64,000 bases of DNA from Bog-756 sp052143895 (GTDB taxonomy: Bacteria; Actinomycetota; Acidimicrobiia; Acidimicrobiales; RAAP-2): contig JBKQRT010000031.1 of the NCBI GenBank assembly GCA_052143895.1, forward strand, positions 1 through 64,000. Direction: 5' to 3'. The position numbers and the translations under genes were made by a program. Numbering within the stretch: position 1 is the stretch's first letter; every line of letters begins with the position of its first letter. Positions 62,443 to 64,000 of the stretch are shown one piece after another. Below the pieces are notes generated by a model that saw nothing but the letters and a program-made list of their open reading frames with translations, made no database searches and had not been told where the DNA came from.

Positions 62443-63735
62443 GTGAACATCTCGATCGTCTCAGGCTGGCTCCCCGTCGTGATGGTCTGCGTCACCGTGG
62501 CGGTGCTCCTGGTCGCGCTCGATTGGCGCACCGGTGGGTGGCGCCGGCAGCTCCTGATCGGGGTGCCGATGGCCATCGTGGTGACGGGGGTGGCCGTCCT
62601 GGTCCTCGAAGTCGGGTCGCTGGTCCCATCGGACTTCCCGTGGACGGCGTTCGTCGGGGGATTCGCCTTCGTCCTGGCCGTCTGTGCCGTGGTGGTGGGG
62701 TGGCACGGTGCCGGCGGGGCCCGGCGCACCGCAGGCGTGGTCGCCGCGGTGCTCACGCTGGTTGTGGCGGCCGGGGCCGTCAACGAACAGTCCGACTCCT
62801 ATCCGACGCTGGGGCGCCTGGTCAGCTTCGACCCGGAGAACGCGGTCGACACCCCACAGCTCGCCCAGATGCGCGCCCAGGTCGCGGCCACCGGCAAGCT
62901 TCCCGACCAGGGAGTGGTGTTCACCGTCACCATCCCGCCGACGGTCTCCCACTTCGCCACCCGACCCGCCTACGTCTACCTCCCCCCGGCCTGGTTCGCC
63001 AGGGTCAGGCCCTCCCTGCCGACGCTGGTCCTGCTGCCGGGGGAGCCCGGGAGCGCGTCGGACTGGTCGTCGAGCGGGGATGCGGACAACACCGCCGATG
63101 CGTTCGCCAAGGCCCACCACGGCGTGGCCCCGATCATCGTCATGCCGGACCCGAATGGCGTCAACACGGTCGACTCCGAGTGCGTCAACAGCAAGTTCGG
63201 AAACGCCGAGACCTACGTGTCCGTGGACGTACCCGCCTACGCGCGCAGCCGGCTCGCCGCGTCCACCGCTCCCGGCTCGCTGGCCATCGGCGGCCTGTCG
63301 GCCGGCGGGACCTGCTCGGTGATGCTGGCCCTGCGCCATCCGAAGGTGTACCCGACCTTCGCCAGCTATTCGGGATTCGCCTCGCCCCAGTACCAGAACG
63401 CGACGCTGGCCGTGACGATCGACACGCTCTTCGGTGGCTCGGAGTCCGACTTCGCCGCCCACGATCCCGCGCAGATCCTCCGGACCGGCACGTTCGACGG
63501 CCTGGCGGGATGGTTTGAAGTCGGCGACGAGGACACCGATCCGCTGGAAGCGGCCCAAAACCTCCAGCCCGAGGCCCTGAAGGCCGGGATCGCCACTTGT
63601 CTGGTGGTGGAGCCGGGCGGCCACGACTTCGATCTCTGGAGCCAGGCGCTCGAGGACTCGTTCCCGTGGCTCTGCTGGAGGCTCGGACTGACCCCCGAGC
63701 CGGCGCACGAGCCCGCCACCTGCGAGTCACCGTGA
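62443..63735 (+). CDS. Membrane-anchored esterase/mycolyltransferase-like protein
   Basis: A 430-residue protein. Four membrane segments fill residues 1-110. The rest is an exported alpha/beta-hydrolase of the esterase D/antigen 85 family. GGLSAGG holds the nucleophile Ser, GDEDTDP the likely acid and GGHDFDLW the catalytic His; ASYSGFASPQY matches the family. Corynebacteriales relatives transfer mycolic acids, but no mycolate genes are seen here, so plain esterase activity is safer. AAGGGAG lies six bases before the GTG. It is followed closely by a DMT transporter gene. Confidence 0.82.
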   Translation: MNISIVSGWLPVVMVCVTVAVLLVALDWRTGGWRRQLLIGVPMAIVVTGVAVLVLEVGSLVPSDFPWTAFVGGFAFVLAVCAVVVGWHGAGGARRTAGVVAAVLTLVVAAGAVNEQSDSYPTLGRLVSFDPENAVDTPQLAQMRAQVAATGKLPDQGVVFTVTIPPTVSHFATRPAYVYLPPAWFARVRPSLPTLVLLPGEPGSASDWSSSGDADNTADAFAKAHHGVAPIIVMPDPNGVNTVDSECVNSKFGNAETYVSVDVPAYARSRLAASTAPGSLAIGGLSAGGTCSVMLALRHPKVYPTFASYSGFASPQYQNATLAVTIDTLFGGSESDFAAHDPAQILRTGTFDGLAGWFEVGDEDTDPLEAAQNLQPEALKAGIATCLVVEPGGHDFDLWSQALEDSFPWLCWRLGLTPEPAHEPATCESP

Positions 63736-63766
63736 CAGGCGGCGCTCAACCGAGGGGGCCGGATCG

Positions 63767-64000
63767 ATGAGCATCGTGTTCGCCCTCCTGGGGGCGTTCA
63801 GCCAGGCTCTCACCTCGGTGCTCCAGCGCCTGGCGAACGTCGCCGGCTCCGGCGAGAAGCGATCGGGCTGGAAGACCTTCCTCTATCTGATTCGTCAGCC
63901 CCTCTGGCTGTTGGGGATGGCGTGCATGGGGGGCACCTTCGTCTTCACTGCTCTGGCGCTCTACTTCGGCGAGTTGGCCACCGTGCAGCCGATCCTCGTC
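63767..64000 (+). CDS. DMT-family transporter, 5' part
   Basis: The first 78 codons of a membrane protein cut by the window end. It begins MSIVFALLGAFSQALTSVLQR and has a second hydrophobic stretch with LYFGELATVQPILV. This pattern (small residues in the first helix, then a helix ending in a Q-P-I/L motif) fits drug/metabolite (EamA/SMR-like) transporters. GAGGGG lies 10 bases before the ATG. It follows the esterase gene by 31 bases and is probably co-transcribed. Confidence 0.7.
   Translation, partial: MSIVFALLGAFSQALTSVLQRLANVAGSGEKRSGWKTFLYLIRQPLWLLGMACMGGTFVFTALALYFGELATVQPILV

Overview
The window is high-GC DNA (GC-rich third codon positions, many GTG starts, frequent 4-bp gene overlaps) from an actinobacterium. 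Support comes from an S-(hydroxymethyl)mycothiol dehydrogenase gene, an F420-type luciferase-like oxidoreductase, a MarP-type membrane serine protease, a BTAD/SARP-type regulator and a UvrD-type helicase with an HRDC-like end. Nothing seen fixes the genus; an Acidimicrobiia-like soil or aquatic actinobacterium is a guess. No rRNA, tRNA, CRISPR array, insertion sequence or prophage was recognised.

Layout. 1-8 kb: RNase D, a frameshifted glutamine amidotransferase, then an XRE-cupin regulator, a small M24 peptidase, an AT-rich control region, a twice-frameshifted APC permease, an MFS exporter and a phosphoribosyltransferase. 8.5-15 kb: an SCP2 protein translationally coupled to a glycogen-debranching-type enzyme, a nitrobindin-like protein, a serine hydrolase and a GH5 lipoprotein. 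14.8-22.4 kb: P450, amidohydrolase, TIG-domain membrane protein, limonene-epoxide-hydrolase-like protein, nucleosidase, GH4 glycosidase, VOC protein, LLM oxidoreductase. 22.4-31.5 kb: UvrD-like helicase, SDR, alpha/beta hydrolase, then divergent phosphoketolase and acetate kinase. 31.5-36.2 kb: a badly damaged SARP/AAA regulator and another alpha/beta hydrolase. 36.4-38.4 kb: a tightly overlapping diiron oxygenase / SCP2-like / ferredoxin operon. 38.4-44 kb: a truncated hydroxyacid dehydrogenase, a frameshifted enoyl-CoA hydratase, a GlcD-type oxidase with a TPP enzyme, and a lipoprotein. 44-48 kb: SnoaL-like protein, a second APC permease, and the formaldehyde-detoxification pair mscR plus an MBL hydrolase. 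48-52 kb: two secreted proteins and a PLP decarboxylase. 52-55.2 kb: a possible restriction-modification operon. 55.4-64 kb: propeller lipoprotein and RDD protein divergent from a MarP-like protease, a GH15 enzyme with a histone-like basic tail, an MBL hydrolase, a membrane-anchored esterase and the start of a DMT transporter.

How genes work together. Phosphoketolase and acetate kinase would convert sugar phosphates to acetate with ATP gain. MscR and its MBL partner fit mycothiol-dependent formaldehyde oxidation. The GlcD-like oxidase could make a 2-oxo acid for the co-translated TPP enzyme. The diiron/SCP2/ferredoxin genes look like one oxygenase system acting on a hydrophobic substrate. The XRE-cupin regulator probably controls the peptidase and permease beside it.

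A recurring feature is single-base and short indels that break otherwise well-preserved genes near 2296, 4731, 5178, 26530, 34080, 34266, 35010 and 39768. Several are in G/C runs and two pairs compensate each other, so consensus errors must be excluded before calling these true pseudogenes.
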